From Desulfobulbaceae bacterium UBA5123 (GTDB lineage Bacteria > Desulfobacterota > Desulfobulbia > Desulfobulbales > UBA5123), in the NCBI GenBank assembly GCA_002415465.1, contig DHYT01000176.1, positions 133-15,929 of the forward strand: a stretch of 15,797 nucleotides of DNA, given 5' to 3'. The first letter of the stretch is position 1. Each line of letters begins with the position of its first letter. Below the pieces are notes generated by a model. It worked only from the letters and a program-made list of their open reading frames with translations. It was not told where the DNA came from and searched no databases. Below are positions 7,079-13,613 of the stretch, piece after piece. The translations under genes and the position numbers were made by a program.

Positions 7079-7993
7079 TCAGGGGGTAATGAGTACCTTT
7101 CTGAAAGCGGATTCGATATCGGGATGGCGAAAGATGAAGCCGTTGGCGGTGAGTTTTGCCGGCACCACCCGCTGGCCCTCGAGAAGCACCGAACCGAATT
7201 CCCCCAAGATCAGCCTGACCAGCATGGCCGGCGCGGCTGGAAACATGGGACGGCGCAACACCCTGGCCAGGGTTTTGCTCATTTCCCGGTTGGTGACCGG
7301 TTGCGGCGCCGTACAGTTCACCGGCCCGGTGATCCCTTGATTTTGGATCAGAAAGATCAGGGCGTTGACCAGATCATCCAGGTAGATCCAGGAGAACCAC
7401 TGCTTGCCGGAGCCCAGGGGGCCGCCCAGTCCGAAGCGGAAGGCGGTGAGCATCTTTTGCAGGGCGCCGCCGTCCGGGCCGAGAATCACCCCGATCCGGC
7501 AGGGGATCACCCGGACCCCGTATTGTTCCGCTTCGCGGGCGGTCGCCTCCCAGTCGCGGGTCAGGCTGGCGAGAAAATCGTTGCCGTTGTCGCCCGCTTC
7601 GTTTATCTCCTGATCATCGTCGTGGAAGCCGTAATAACCAACCGCCGATCCGTTGAGCAGGGTGGTCGGTTCTCCGGCGCGGACGGCAAGGCCGCCAACG
7701 ATATTGCGGGTGGTTTCGATGCGGCTTTCGCGCAGGATTCTCTTGCTCTCCTCGGTCCAGCGGCGGAAGATCGAGGCCCCGGCCAGGTTGACCACCACCT
7801 CGTGTTTGGCCATCTCCTCCTGCCAGAAGCCGGGTTTCATCGGGTTGCCGGTCACGTAGGCGAGGGCGGGGGTGTACTGTTGGCGTTGTGGTTGGCTGCG
7901 GGTGAGAATGGTCACCGAATGGCCTTCGGCAAGCAGCTTCCGGGTGAGGGTGCGGCCGAGAAAGCCGGTGCCGCCGGTGATGAATACGCGCAT
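7079..7993 (-). CDS. TIGR01777-family SDR epimerase (YfcH-like)
   Basis: This is a 304-residue atypical short-chain dehydrogenase/reductase of the SDR39U1 group. The Rossmann nucleotide-binding motif GGTGFLG is at residues 7-13. The family features VVNLAGASI, RRWTEESKRILRESRIETT, LLNGSAVGYYG and FSWIYLDDLVNALIFLI follow in the expected order, then a C-terminal DUF1731-like segment (PVTNREMSKTLARVLRRP through FRHPDIESAFRKVL). Members bind NADP(H), but the physiological substrate is not established. I chose the ATG at 7993 because AAGGAA stands 7 bases upstream and the protein then begins MRVFITGG. A TTG six codons earlier is unlikely. The gene is divergent from the rRNA methyltransferase gene and appears to be a single unit. 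Confidence 0.9.
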   Translation of the reverse strand: MRVFITGGTGFLGRTLTRKLLAEGHSVTILTRSQPQRQQYTPALAYVTGNPMKPGFWQEEMAKHEVVVNLAGASIFRRWTEESKRILRESRIETTRNIVGGLAVRAGEPTTLLNGSAVGYYGFHDDDQEINEAGDNGNDFLASLTRDWEATAREAEQYGVRVIPCRIGVILGPDGGALQKMLTAFRFGLGGPLGSGKQWFSWIYLDDLVNALIFLIQNQGITGPVNCTAPQPVTNREMSKTLARVLRRPMFPAAPAMLVRLILGEFGSVLLEGQRVVPAKLTANGFIFRHPDIESAFRKVLITP

Positions 7994-8070
7994 GGTCAGG
8001 TTCCTTGGCAAGCGTTGTGGCAGTGAGGTAGAGGCGTCGTCACCTTGCTAGGTTTGGCCTATTCTAGCAC

Positions 8071-8079
8071 AGCCGATGC
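8071..8079 (-). promoter_or_regulatory. Extended -10 element, possible epimerase promoter
   Basis: On the minus strand TGCTAGAAT (8079-8071) matches the extended -10 pattern TGnTATAAT with one mismatch. The leader to the start at 7993 would be about 70 bases. No good -35 is seen at 17 bases, which extended -10 promoters can tolerate. The element lies within an inverted repeat of TGCTAG (8046-8051) and CTAGCA (8074-8079). Tentative. Confidence 0.3.
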
Positions 8080-8145
8080 CGGTTTGTGCAACAGAAGCAT
8101 GAAGAAATTCGAGCCGGCGGCCGAGAGGTTGATCCGGGGGCGTTC

Positions 8146-9492
8146 ATGACCGCTGCAAAAAATGAAATCGTGACCATCGAAAAACTCGTCATCGGCGGCC
8201 GGGGCCTCGCCCGACTTGCCGACGGGCTGGTGATGCTGGTGGACGGCGTGCTGCCCGGCGAGCGGGTTATGGCGCGCCCGCTCAGGAAGCGGGGCGGGTA
8301 TGTCGAGGGGGAGCTGGTGGAGCTGCTGGCCCCCTCTCCCCGGCGGGTGACGCCGCCATGCCCCCATTTCTGGGCCTGCGGCGGCTGTGATCTGCAGCAT
8401 GCGGAGCCGGCCTGTCAGGTTGAAATCAAGGAGGCGATGCTGCGTGATCATCTCCTGCGCGGCCCCCTTTTCGATGCGGACTCCCTGGCCGGGGTCTGGC
8501 GGGCGCCCTTGCCGTCACCGCGCCTGTTTCATTACCGGCAGCGGATCAGGTTGCAGATCGGCAACGGTTTTACGCCGGCGGTCGGTTTCCATCGGCGCGG
8601 ATCGCATGCGCTGGAGCCGGTGGCATCCTGTCTGCTGGCCCGGGAGGAGATCAACGCGGTTCTCGGCAACATCGACCGCTTTAAGCCCATGGCGCAACTG
8701 CTGGGGCAGGGCAGTGAGCTGGAACTGTTGTTCAGCCCGGCGGACCGGGACGTGGTTCTCCTGCTGCATTTCCGGCGGAAGCCGCGGCCGGCCGACATCA
8801 AGGCCGCCGAGGCCGCAGTGGTGGGGGTCGGGGCGCGGGCGCTATTGTTCAATGTCGACGGGTTCGGGCTGTTCGGGCCGGTTGGCAATGGCCGCGATGG
8901 CGACGCCTTGTTGCGGTATTCGTTGCCGGGGCTTGCGCCCGGCAACGCGGATCTGCTCCTCGGCGTGGAGCCGGGCGGCTTCTGTCAGGTTAATCCCGAG
9001 CAGAATTACAACCTGATCGGGCAGATGCTCGCCTGGGTCGGCGAGGGGAGGCCGCGGCGGGCGCTCGACTGTCACTGCGGGATCGGTAATTTTTCGCTCC
9101 CCCTGTCCGCCATGGCCGGGGAGGTGACCGGTTGCGATCTGCAGGGGGCGGCAATCCGCTCGGCGCGGCGGAACGCGGCGTGGAACGGGATCGAGAACTG
9201 CCGTTTTGAAAAACGCGCGGCCGTGGCCATGGTGCGCGAACTTGTCGCCACCGGCCAGACCTTTGATCTTGTGCTGCTTGATCCGCCCCGGCAGGGATGC
9301 GCGGATATTGTCCCCCTGCTGCCGCGCCTGATGCCGGAGACAATCATCTATATCTCCTGCGATCCGGCCACCCTCCACCGGGATCTGGCCGGCCTTGCCG
9401 AATACGGCTATCGGGCGTGCGACATGCGGATGGTGGATATGTTTCCGCAGACCGCGCACATGGAAACCATTGTTCAGTTGCGGCGCGATTAA
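8146..9492 (+). CDS. rlmD: 23S rRNA (uracil-5-)-methyltransferase, RlmD/TrmA family
   Basis: This 448-residue cytoplasmic SAM-dependent enzyme makes 5-methyluridine in RNA. The N-terminal TRAM domain (about 6-62) is followed by the 4Fe-4S cysteines C72, C78, C81 (CPHFWACGGC) and C162, a pattern matching RumA/RlmD. The methyltransferase domain has CGIGNFSLPL (311-320) for SAM, LDPPRQG (378-384), the nucleophile C405 in YISCDPATL and a C-terminal HMETIVQL with the probable base E440. The usual DxYCG reads DCHCG here. The ATG at 8146 is preceded by a G-run (GGGGG) and starts the protein at the expected place. An in-frame GTG at 8086 would add 20 residues unlike the family. The family is firm. 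The exact uridine (1939, as in E. coli RlmD, or another) is not decidable here. Its last bases overlap the converging carboxypeptidase gene. Confidence 0.88.
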   Translation: MTAAKNEIVTIEKLVIGGRGLARLADGLVMLVDGVLPGERVMARPLRKRGGYVEGELVELLAPSPRRVTPPCPHFWACGGCDLQHAEPACQVEIKEAMLRDHLLRGPLFDADSLAGVWRAPLPSPRLFHYRQRIRLQIGNGFTPAVGFHRRGSHALEPVASCLLAREEINAVLGNIDRFKPMAQLLGQGSELELLFSPADRDVVLLLHFRRKPRPADIKAAEAAVVGVGARALLFNVDGFGLFGPVGNGRDGDALLRYSLPGLAPGNADLLLGVEPGGFCQVNPEQNYNLIGQMLAWVGEGRPRRALDCHCGIGNFSLPLSAMAGEVTGCDLQGAAIRSARRNAAWNGIENCRFEKRAAVAMVRELVATGQTFDLVLLDPPRQGCADIVPLLPRLMPETIIYISCDPATLHRDLAGLAEYGYRACDMRMVDMFPQTAHMETIVQLRRD

Positions 9493-10700
9493 CGGTCGTG
9501 GATGGCGGTGAGCAGTTCCAGGAGCCGGTCGCGGTTGTTGGCGGCCTGGTTGAGGATCAGCACGAAGCTGTCGAGGTCTTTTTCGCCTGCCAGGTAGCCC
9601 GCGTAGGCGTAAACCCCGGTGAGGGTGCCTGATTTGATGCGTCGCCCTTTCTCCAGGGGCAGCAGGTGGCTGTAGGGCTTGAAATGTTCAAGGATCGTCC
9701 GCATCCCACCCGCCGTAATCCGGTTTTTGCGGGAGAGGCCGGAGCCTTCCTCCACCGACACCGTCTCCGCTCCGAGCCGGAGCTGGTCGGCAAGGTACTC
9801 CCGCATTGCCCTTTTCCCTTTCTCCCAGGTCGCAGGATAGCCGAACCGCTTGGCGCCGCAGGCAAGAAACAGCTGGTTGGCGGTGAAGTTGTTGGAGTAC
9901 AAGAGCATGGCGGCGATGAGTTGCGGCAGCTCCTTTCCCGAGCGGTGTTCCAGCGTTGGCGCCAGCCCCGGCGGGGCGCTGCCGACCCTGATTTCCCCTT
10001 GACCCCGAATCCCGTGTCGGATCTGCATGGCCCGAAAAAGTTCACCGGCGTGGCGCAGGATCAGGCTTCGATCCGAGCCGATGTTGATGCGGTGTTCGCC
10101 GGGCGGAAGGCCCGCCGCGAGTTCGGCCATCAGCGGGAGGGTGGGGGTCTGCGCTTCCGCCGAGACGACGCGGCGCTTCTTGTCTATCAGGATGTTTACG
10201 GTGTTGAAGTTGACCGCCAGGGCGCCGTTTGCCGCGTCATAGGGGTTGCTGCTGCCGCCCGCGCCATCGGCGTCGTTGTTCAGGCGGAAGCGGTCTGCAT
10301 CGAGGACGATGTCGTTGACCATGGTGACGCCGGCCTTGGCGAGTTCCGCCATGATCCGGTCGATCTCTTCCGAAACCAGGAACGGGTCGCCGTTGCCCTG
10401 CACGTACAGGGTGTGGTCGCTGTCCAGGAAGAGGCGGGTGACGAAACGGTGGTCGGGGCCCAGGGTATGGAGGGCGGCGAGGGCGGTGGCGATCTTCCAG
10501 GTGCTGGCCGGGATCAATGGCTGCGTCGGGTTGCGGCTCAGGATGATGTCGCCGTCCCGCTCCAGCAGCACCGCGCCGTGGTCGAGCAGGCGGTCGATGC
10601 GGGAGGTGTCGGCGCAGAAGGCCGGGCCGCCGATGCTGAGTAGGAGCAGGGCAAGCAGACCGGAAAGGGTTTTGATCGTGATCGGGGGCGTCGCCTTCAT
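9489..10700 (-). CDS. dacB: D-alanyl-D-alanine carboxypeptidase/endopeptidase, PBP4-like (peptidase S13)
   Basis: This 403-residue exported enzyme trims or cleaves peptidoglycan stem peptides. A signal peptide (about 1-30, hydrophobic TLSGLLALLLLSI, cleavage near AFCA|D) sends it to the periplasm. The three penicillin-binding motifs are all present: STWK (S66, K69), SNN (269-271) and KSGT (356-359). It is shorter than E. coli PBP4 (about 477), so the inserted accessory domains are probably reduced. I favour the ATG at 10700 because the signal peptide starts right after it. A GTG at 10712 adds four residues, and neither has a clear ribosome site. The start follows the stop of the SrkA-type kinase gene by 14 bases (2 for the GTG), so coupling is likely. 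The stop overlaps the converging methyltransferase stop within TTAA at 9489-9492. Confidence 0.88.
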   Translation of the reverse strand: MKATPPITIKTLSGLLALLLLSIGGPAFCADTSRIDRLLDHGAVLLERDGDIILSRNPTQPLIPASTWKIATALAALHTLGPDHRFVTRLFLDSDHTLYVQGNGDPFLVSEEIDRIMAELAKAGVTMVNDIVLDADRFRLNNDADGAGGSSNPYDAANGALAVNFNTVNILIDKKRRVVSAEAQTPTLPLMAELAAGLPPGEHRINIGSDRSLILRHAGELFRAMQIRHGIRGQGEIRVGSAPPGLAPTLEHRSGKELPQLIAAMLLYSNNFTANQLFLACGAKRFGYPATWEKGKRAMREYLADQLRLGAETVSVEEGSGLSRKNRITAGGMRTILEHFKPYSHLLPLEKGRRIKSGTLTGVYAYAGYLAGEKDLDSFVLILNQAANNRDRLLELLTAIHDR

Positions 10701-10714
10701 CGGTGGGGCCACGG

Positions 10715-11725
10715 CTAGAGCAGGTTGCCGGACGGCGGCGTCATGTCCATGATCCGCTCCAGCTGCTCGGTGAGATCATCGATTTCCTGCCGCCAGTATT
10801 CGCTGGTGCCGAAATGGGGCGCCACATGCGAGAAGCCGTCTTCGGCGACCTGATGCGCGCACCAGGCGGTGTAGTGGATGTAGCGCATGGCCCGCAGCGG
10901 TTCGATCAATCGCAGGGAGCGGTGGTCGAAGTCGCGGAAGGTCTCATATCCCTCGAGAAAGAGGTCTATCTCCACCAGCGAGTCGGCGGCGTAACCGGGC
11001 AGCAGCATCCAGAAATCCTGCACCGGCGGTCCCATGGACATGTCGTCGAGGGCGATGAGGGAGAAGGATTCGCCGGGACGGTAGATGAGGTTCGAGAAAT
11101 GGCAGTCGCCGTGGATGCGGATGCGCTCGGAATCTTGGAAGAGCGGGGAAATCTCGCTGATCAGGCGGTCGGTGATCGCCTTGAAGGGGGCGACCAGGTC
11201 GGGCGGGATGAGGTTGCCGGCGAGGATATAGTTGATCTGTTCGCGGGTGGAGCGCTCCGGGGCCATGGTGACGCGGTTTTCGGCGGGGCGGCGGGCGCCG
11301 ACCAGATGGGTGCGGCCGATGAGGCGGCCCAGCTCCAGCCACTGCACGTCGTTGTACTCATCAAAGGAGCGTCCTCCCTTCCTGGGGAAGACCGCAAAGG
11401 ACATCTCGCCCAACTGGCCGAGGGTGGCGCCGTTTGCGAGGCGCAGGGGGGCGATGACCGGGATCTCTTCCCCGGCCAGCTCCAGCAGCAGGTCGTGCTC
11501 GTCCTGCAGCGCCGCCCGTGTCCATCGGCCCGGCCGGTAAAACTTGGCGATCAGGCCGTCGCCGTTTCTGCCCTGCAGCTCAAAAACCCGGTTGATATAG
11601 CTGTTGAGGGGGCGGCAGAGGTTTGAGCAGGAAATCCCGAGGGCGTCTTCAACCAGATTGAGGACGGTGTCCGGCGGCAGATCGCGCAGGGGAGAGCGGT
11701 TGTCCGGCGGCGCAAGGGTGTTCAT
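10715..11725 (-). CDS. srkA: SrkA/YihE-type Ser/Thr protein kinase
   Basis: This is a 336-residue cytoplasmic kinase of the APH/choline-kinase-like fold. Diagnostic SrkA stretches are LNSYINRVFEL (40-50), IAKFYRPGRWT with the likely ATP lysine K61, EHDLLLEL, the catalytic loop IHGDCHFSN (204-212, with D207 and N212), a metal-binding LDD (226-228) and GPPVQDFWMLLPG (232-244). E. coli SrkA counters stress-induced programmed death and normally precedes dsbA. Here it sits between a NamZ-like muramidase gene and a PBP4-like gene instead. The ATG at 11725 follows the muramidase stop by 6 bases with no strong ribosome site, which suggests translational coupling. The orthology call is good. The cell-envelope link is inferred from context. 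Confidence 0.85.
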   Translation of the reverse strand: MNTLAPPDNRSPLRDLPPDTVLNLVEDALGISCSNLCRPLNSYINRVFELQGRNGDGLIAKFYRPGRWTRAALQDEHDLLLELAGEEIPVIAPLRLANGATLGQLGEMSFAVFPRKGGRSFDEYNDVQWLELGRLIGRTHLVGARRPAENRVTMAPERSTREQINYILAGNLIPPDLVAPFKAITDRLISEISPLFQDSERIRIHGDCHFSNLIYRPGESFSLIALDDMSMGPPVQDFWMLLPGYAADSLVEIDLFLEGYETFRDFDHRSLRLIEPLRAMRYIHYTAWCAHQVAEDGFSHVAPHFGTSEYWRQEIDDLTEQLERIMDMTPPSGNLL

Positions 11726-11731
11726 GGAAGG

Positions 11732-12907
11732 TCAGGATTCCCGGCCGTACAGAAAATACTGTCGGCGCAGGATGTCGAACGCCCGGAGGTCCGGTTGCCA
11801 GGCCTCCTCAAGCTCCAGCAGGTTCTTTCCGGCTTCCAGCCCCTGGCGGAGGGCGGTGTCGCCCAGGATCAGATCCATGGGCAAGCGGACGAACTCGTAC
11901 TCGTAGGGCGGCTCCTTGTATCGGAACGCCTCGGGATAGAGCAGGATGATCGCCTGCAGGAGGGCGAGGGCGGTGCGGTAAGGCCTGAAGGCGGTCCGGT
12001 CGGTGACGTGCAGGTTGAAGCCCGTGCAGGCAACCCCGGCCCATTTGTTGGAGGTCGGCTCAAAGATCACCGGCCGCAGGTGGCAACCCGGCAGGGGGAT
12101 GGCGGCAAGTTGGCCGAGAAGCTCGCGGTGGTCGAGGTAGGGCGCCCCCAGTAACTCAAAGGGCAGGGTGGTGCCGCGCCCTTCGGAGATGTTGGTCCCC
12201 TCCCAGATCACCTGCCCCGGATAGGTAAGGGCCGCCGCCGGGGTGGGCATGTTGGGGGAGGGAAAGACAAAGGGCAGGCCGGTGTCGGGGAAGTGCATCT
12301 CCCGTTGCCAGCCGCGCATGGGGATAACCTCAAGATCGGCCTTGATGCCGTAAGCGTCGTTCAACAGGAGCGCCAGTTCGCCGAAGGTAAGGCCGTGCCG
12401 CATGGGGATCGGGTAGAGGCCGACAAAGGAGCGGCAATCGTCCTTGAGCAGGTTGCCTTCCACGGCGTCGCCGATGGGGTTGGGGCGGTCGAGCACCACC
12501 ACCTTTTTCCCATATTCCCTTGCCGCCTCCATGCAGTACGCCAGGGTGTAGAGGAAGGTGTAGACCCGGGTGCCGACATCGACGATGTCCACCAGCAGGA
12601 CGTCGATGTGTTCGAACATCTCCGCCGTGGGGCGCCGGGTGTCGCCGTAGAGGCTGAAGACCGGCCGGCCGGTGATCTGGTCGGTCATGTGGCCGGACTC
12701 GATCATGTTGTCCTGCTTTTCACAGAAAAAACCGTGCTGGGGGGTGAAAATCGCGGTGAAACGTTCACCGAAGGCGTGGTGGATCAGGTCGCGGCTGTGG
12801 CGGAAATGGCGATCGGTGGAGGCCTGGTTGCAGAGCAGGCCAAGCCGTTTGTTGTTGAGCCACGCCGGGGGCGCGGCCAGCAGTTCTTCAATGCCAAGTG
12901 TGATCAT
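11732..12907 (-). CDS. DUF1343 / NamZ-like exo-beta-N-acetylmuramidase family protein
   Basis: This 391-residue protein belongs to the DUF1343 family. B. subtilis NamZ (YbbC) from this family removes terminal MurNAc from peptidoglycan fragments and founded GH171. Seen family motifs include LGLLCNQAS, TPQHGFFCEKQDNM (55-68), DIVDVGTRVYTF (107-118), VLDRPNP (138-144), MRHGLTFGELA (169-179), FPSPNMPT, WEGTNISEGRGTT and GFNLHV. Two things are odd. There is no signal peptide (MITLGIEELLAAPPAWLNNKR), so it is predicted cytoplasmic, unlike secreted NamZ. The usual PEHG motif reads PQHG (Q57), which would alter a residue thought to matter for catalysis. Its substrate is therefore uncertain. It starts 18 bases after the hemerythrin stop and ends 6 bases before the srkA start, in one cluster. 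Confidence 0.82.
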   Translation of the reverse strand: MITLGIEELLAAPPAWLNNKRLGLLCNQASTDRHFRHSRDLIHHAFGERFTAIFTPQHGFFCEKQDNMIESGHMTDQITGRPVFSLYGDTRRPTAEMFEHIDVLLVDIVDVGTRVYTFLYTLAYCMEAAREYGKKVVVLDRPNPIGDAVEGNLLKDDCRSFVGLYPIPMRHGLTFGELALLLNDAYGIKADLEVIPMRGWQREMHFPDTGLPFVFPSPNMPTPAAALTYPGQVIWEGTNISEGRGTTLPFELLGAPYLDHRELLGQLAAIPLPGCHLRPVIFEPTSNKWAGVACTGFNLHVTDRTAFRPYRTALALLQAIILLYPEAFRYKEPPYEYEFVRLPMDLILGDTALRQGLEAGKNLLELEEAWQPDLRAFDILRRQYFLYGRES

Positions 12908-12925
12908 GGGAGGGCGGGCGGACGG

Positions 12926-13336
12926 TCAGTTTTCAATCAGGTTGTTTTCCTTGAGATAGCCAAAATATTCCTTGTCCATTTCGAGGATATGGGTTTTGAG
13001 CCAGTCGGCGAGGAAGGTGAGCATGTCCAGGTGAACGTTGTTGTCCTTGTCGGCGAAGCGGATCTGAAAATCGAGGGTGTTTTCGATGAATTTGAGGTGT
13101 TCGAGGTGGTGTTTGTCGAAGTCGGGATGCTTGGTGAGCAGCGGCTCCTCGAAGGTAAAGTGCTTGCCGAGGTATTGCGACATCTCATGCATGGCGGTGG
13201 CGGCGTCTTTGGCGGAGTAGGTGCCGGAAACGGCGTCGGCGAGCTTGTTGAAGATCCGGAAAAGCTCCTGGTGCTGCTTGTCGATGCTGTCGATGCCGAC
13301 GGTGTACTCCGGCTTCCATTCGAATCTTTCGATCAT
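12926..13336 (-). CDS. Bacteriohemerythrin
   Basis: This is a 136-residue single-domain hemerythrin expected to bind O2, or possibly NO, at a non-heme diiron centre in the cytoplasm. All seven ligands are visible: H22 (DKQHQ), H59 and E63 (HFTFEE), H76 and H80 (HHLEH), H116 and D121 (HILEMD). Length and the FEWKPEYTVGIDSIDKQHQ opening are typical. I favour the ATG at 13336, with AGGT about 8 bases upstream. A GTG at 13342 would add two residues. It is the first gene of a run with the NamZ-like, SrkA-type and PBP4-like genes, downstream of a good promoter (13482-13510) and a leader hairpin (13372-13411). A second hemerythrin domain occurs at the C-terminus of the cyclase encoded at 4783-6819. 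Confidence 0.93.
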   Translation of the reverse strand: MIERFEWKPEYTVGIDSIDKQHQELFRIFNKLADAVSGTYSAKDAATAMHEMSQYLGKHFTFEEPLLTKHPDFDKHHLEHLKFIENTLDFQIRFADKDNNVHLDMLTFLADWLKTHILEMDKEYFGYLKENNLIEN

Positions 13337-13371
13337 TTCCACACCTGCCTGGGTGAACGTGTTGAAGCGAG

Positions 13372-13411
13372 GATGCCGACGCCGCGGTTGAGTGCGTTCG
13401 GCGTCGGCGTC
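13372..13411 (-). promoter_or_regulatory. Leader hairpin upstream of the bacteriohemerythrin gene
   Basis: GCCGACGCCG (13375-13384) and CGGCGTCGGC (13399-13408) are perfect 10-base inverted repeats around a 14-base loop. The stem extends three more pairs if read as + strand RNA. It has no following T-run, so it is not a simple terminator. It lies between the predicted promoter (13482-13510) and the gene, 36 to 75 bases before the start codon, so it would fold in the 5' leader. It could instead be a protein-binding dyad in the divergent region. Confidence 0.55.
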
Positions 13412-13481
13412 AGACTCGCCGCAATTTCCTTTGCGCTTTGCATCATGCAGGATAAAGTAGTACGAAATTCATAAAAATGGA

Positions 13482-13510
13482 ATCATAAATCCTCCGCACG
13501 GCAATGGCAA
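13482..13510 (-). promoter_or_regulatory. Sigma70-type promoter of the hemerythrin-led cluster
   Basis: On the minus strand TTGCCA (13510-13505) and TATGAT (13487-13482) are exactly 17 bases apart, each matching consensus at 5 of 6 positions. It lies in the only AT-rich patch of this divergent region. Predicted initiation near 13475 gives a leader of about 140 bases that contains the hairpin. This is the best promoter match I found in the window. Confidence 0.6.
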
Positions 13511-13613
13511 GACTTCCCGATCAGCCGTATTTCCTGCCGGCTTGGCCGTTGCCGAGGTTCACCTGAACATCGGGCTTTCCGCAATTATTTCATCAGTGAC
13601 AAGGGAAAATATT

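Noticed and set aside
8086..8145. A 20-residue N-terminal extension of the rRNA methyltransferase from a GTG
   Set aside because: The TRAM domain starts just after the ATG at 8146, and the extension has no family resemblance.
9666..10643. A 325-codon + strand frame opposite the carboxypeptidase gene
   Set aside because: Repetitive Gly/Ala/Val composition and no family resemblance; the minus strand holds the SxxK, SxN and KSG motifs.
10703..11626. A 307-codon + strand frame opposite the SrkA-type kinase gene
   Set aside because: Shadow frame with no motifs, opposite a firm kinase gene.
13439..13449. Short palindrome TGCATCATGCA in the hemerythrin/cooC divergent region
   Set aside because: Four-base arms only, and it does not fit a known FNR/HcpR-type site that I can name.
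12293..13474. A 393-codon + strand frame spanning the NamZ-like gene, the hemerythrin gene and their leader
   Set aside because: It crosses two well-supported minus-strand genes and the promoter region, and its translation has no domain.
13542..13613. A 24-residue N-terminal extension of the CooC-like protein
   Set aside because: P-loop ATPases of this family begin right at MKIAxxGKGG, and the ATG at 13614 has a good ribosome site.
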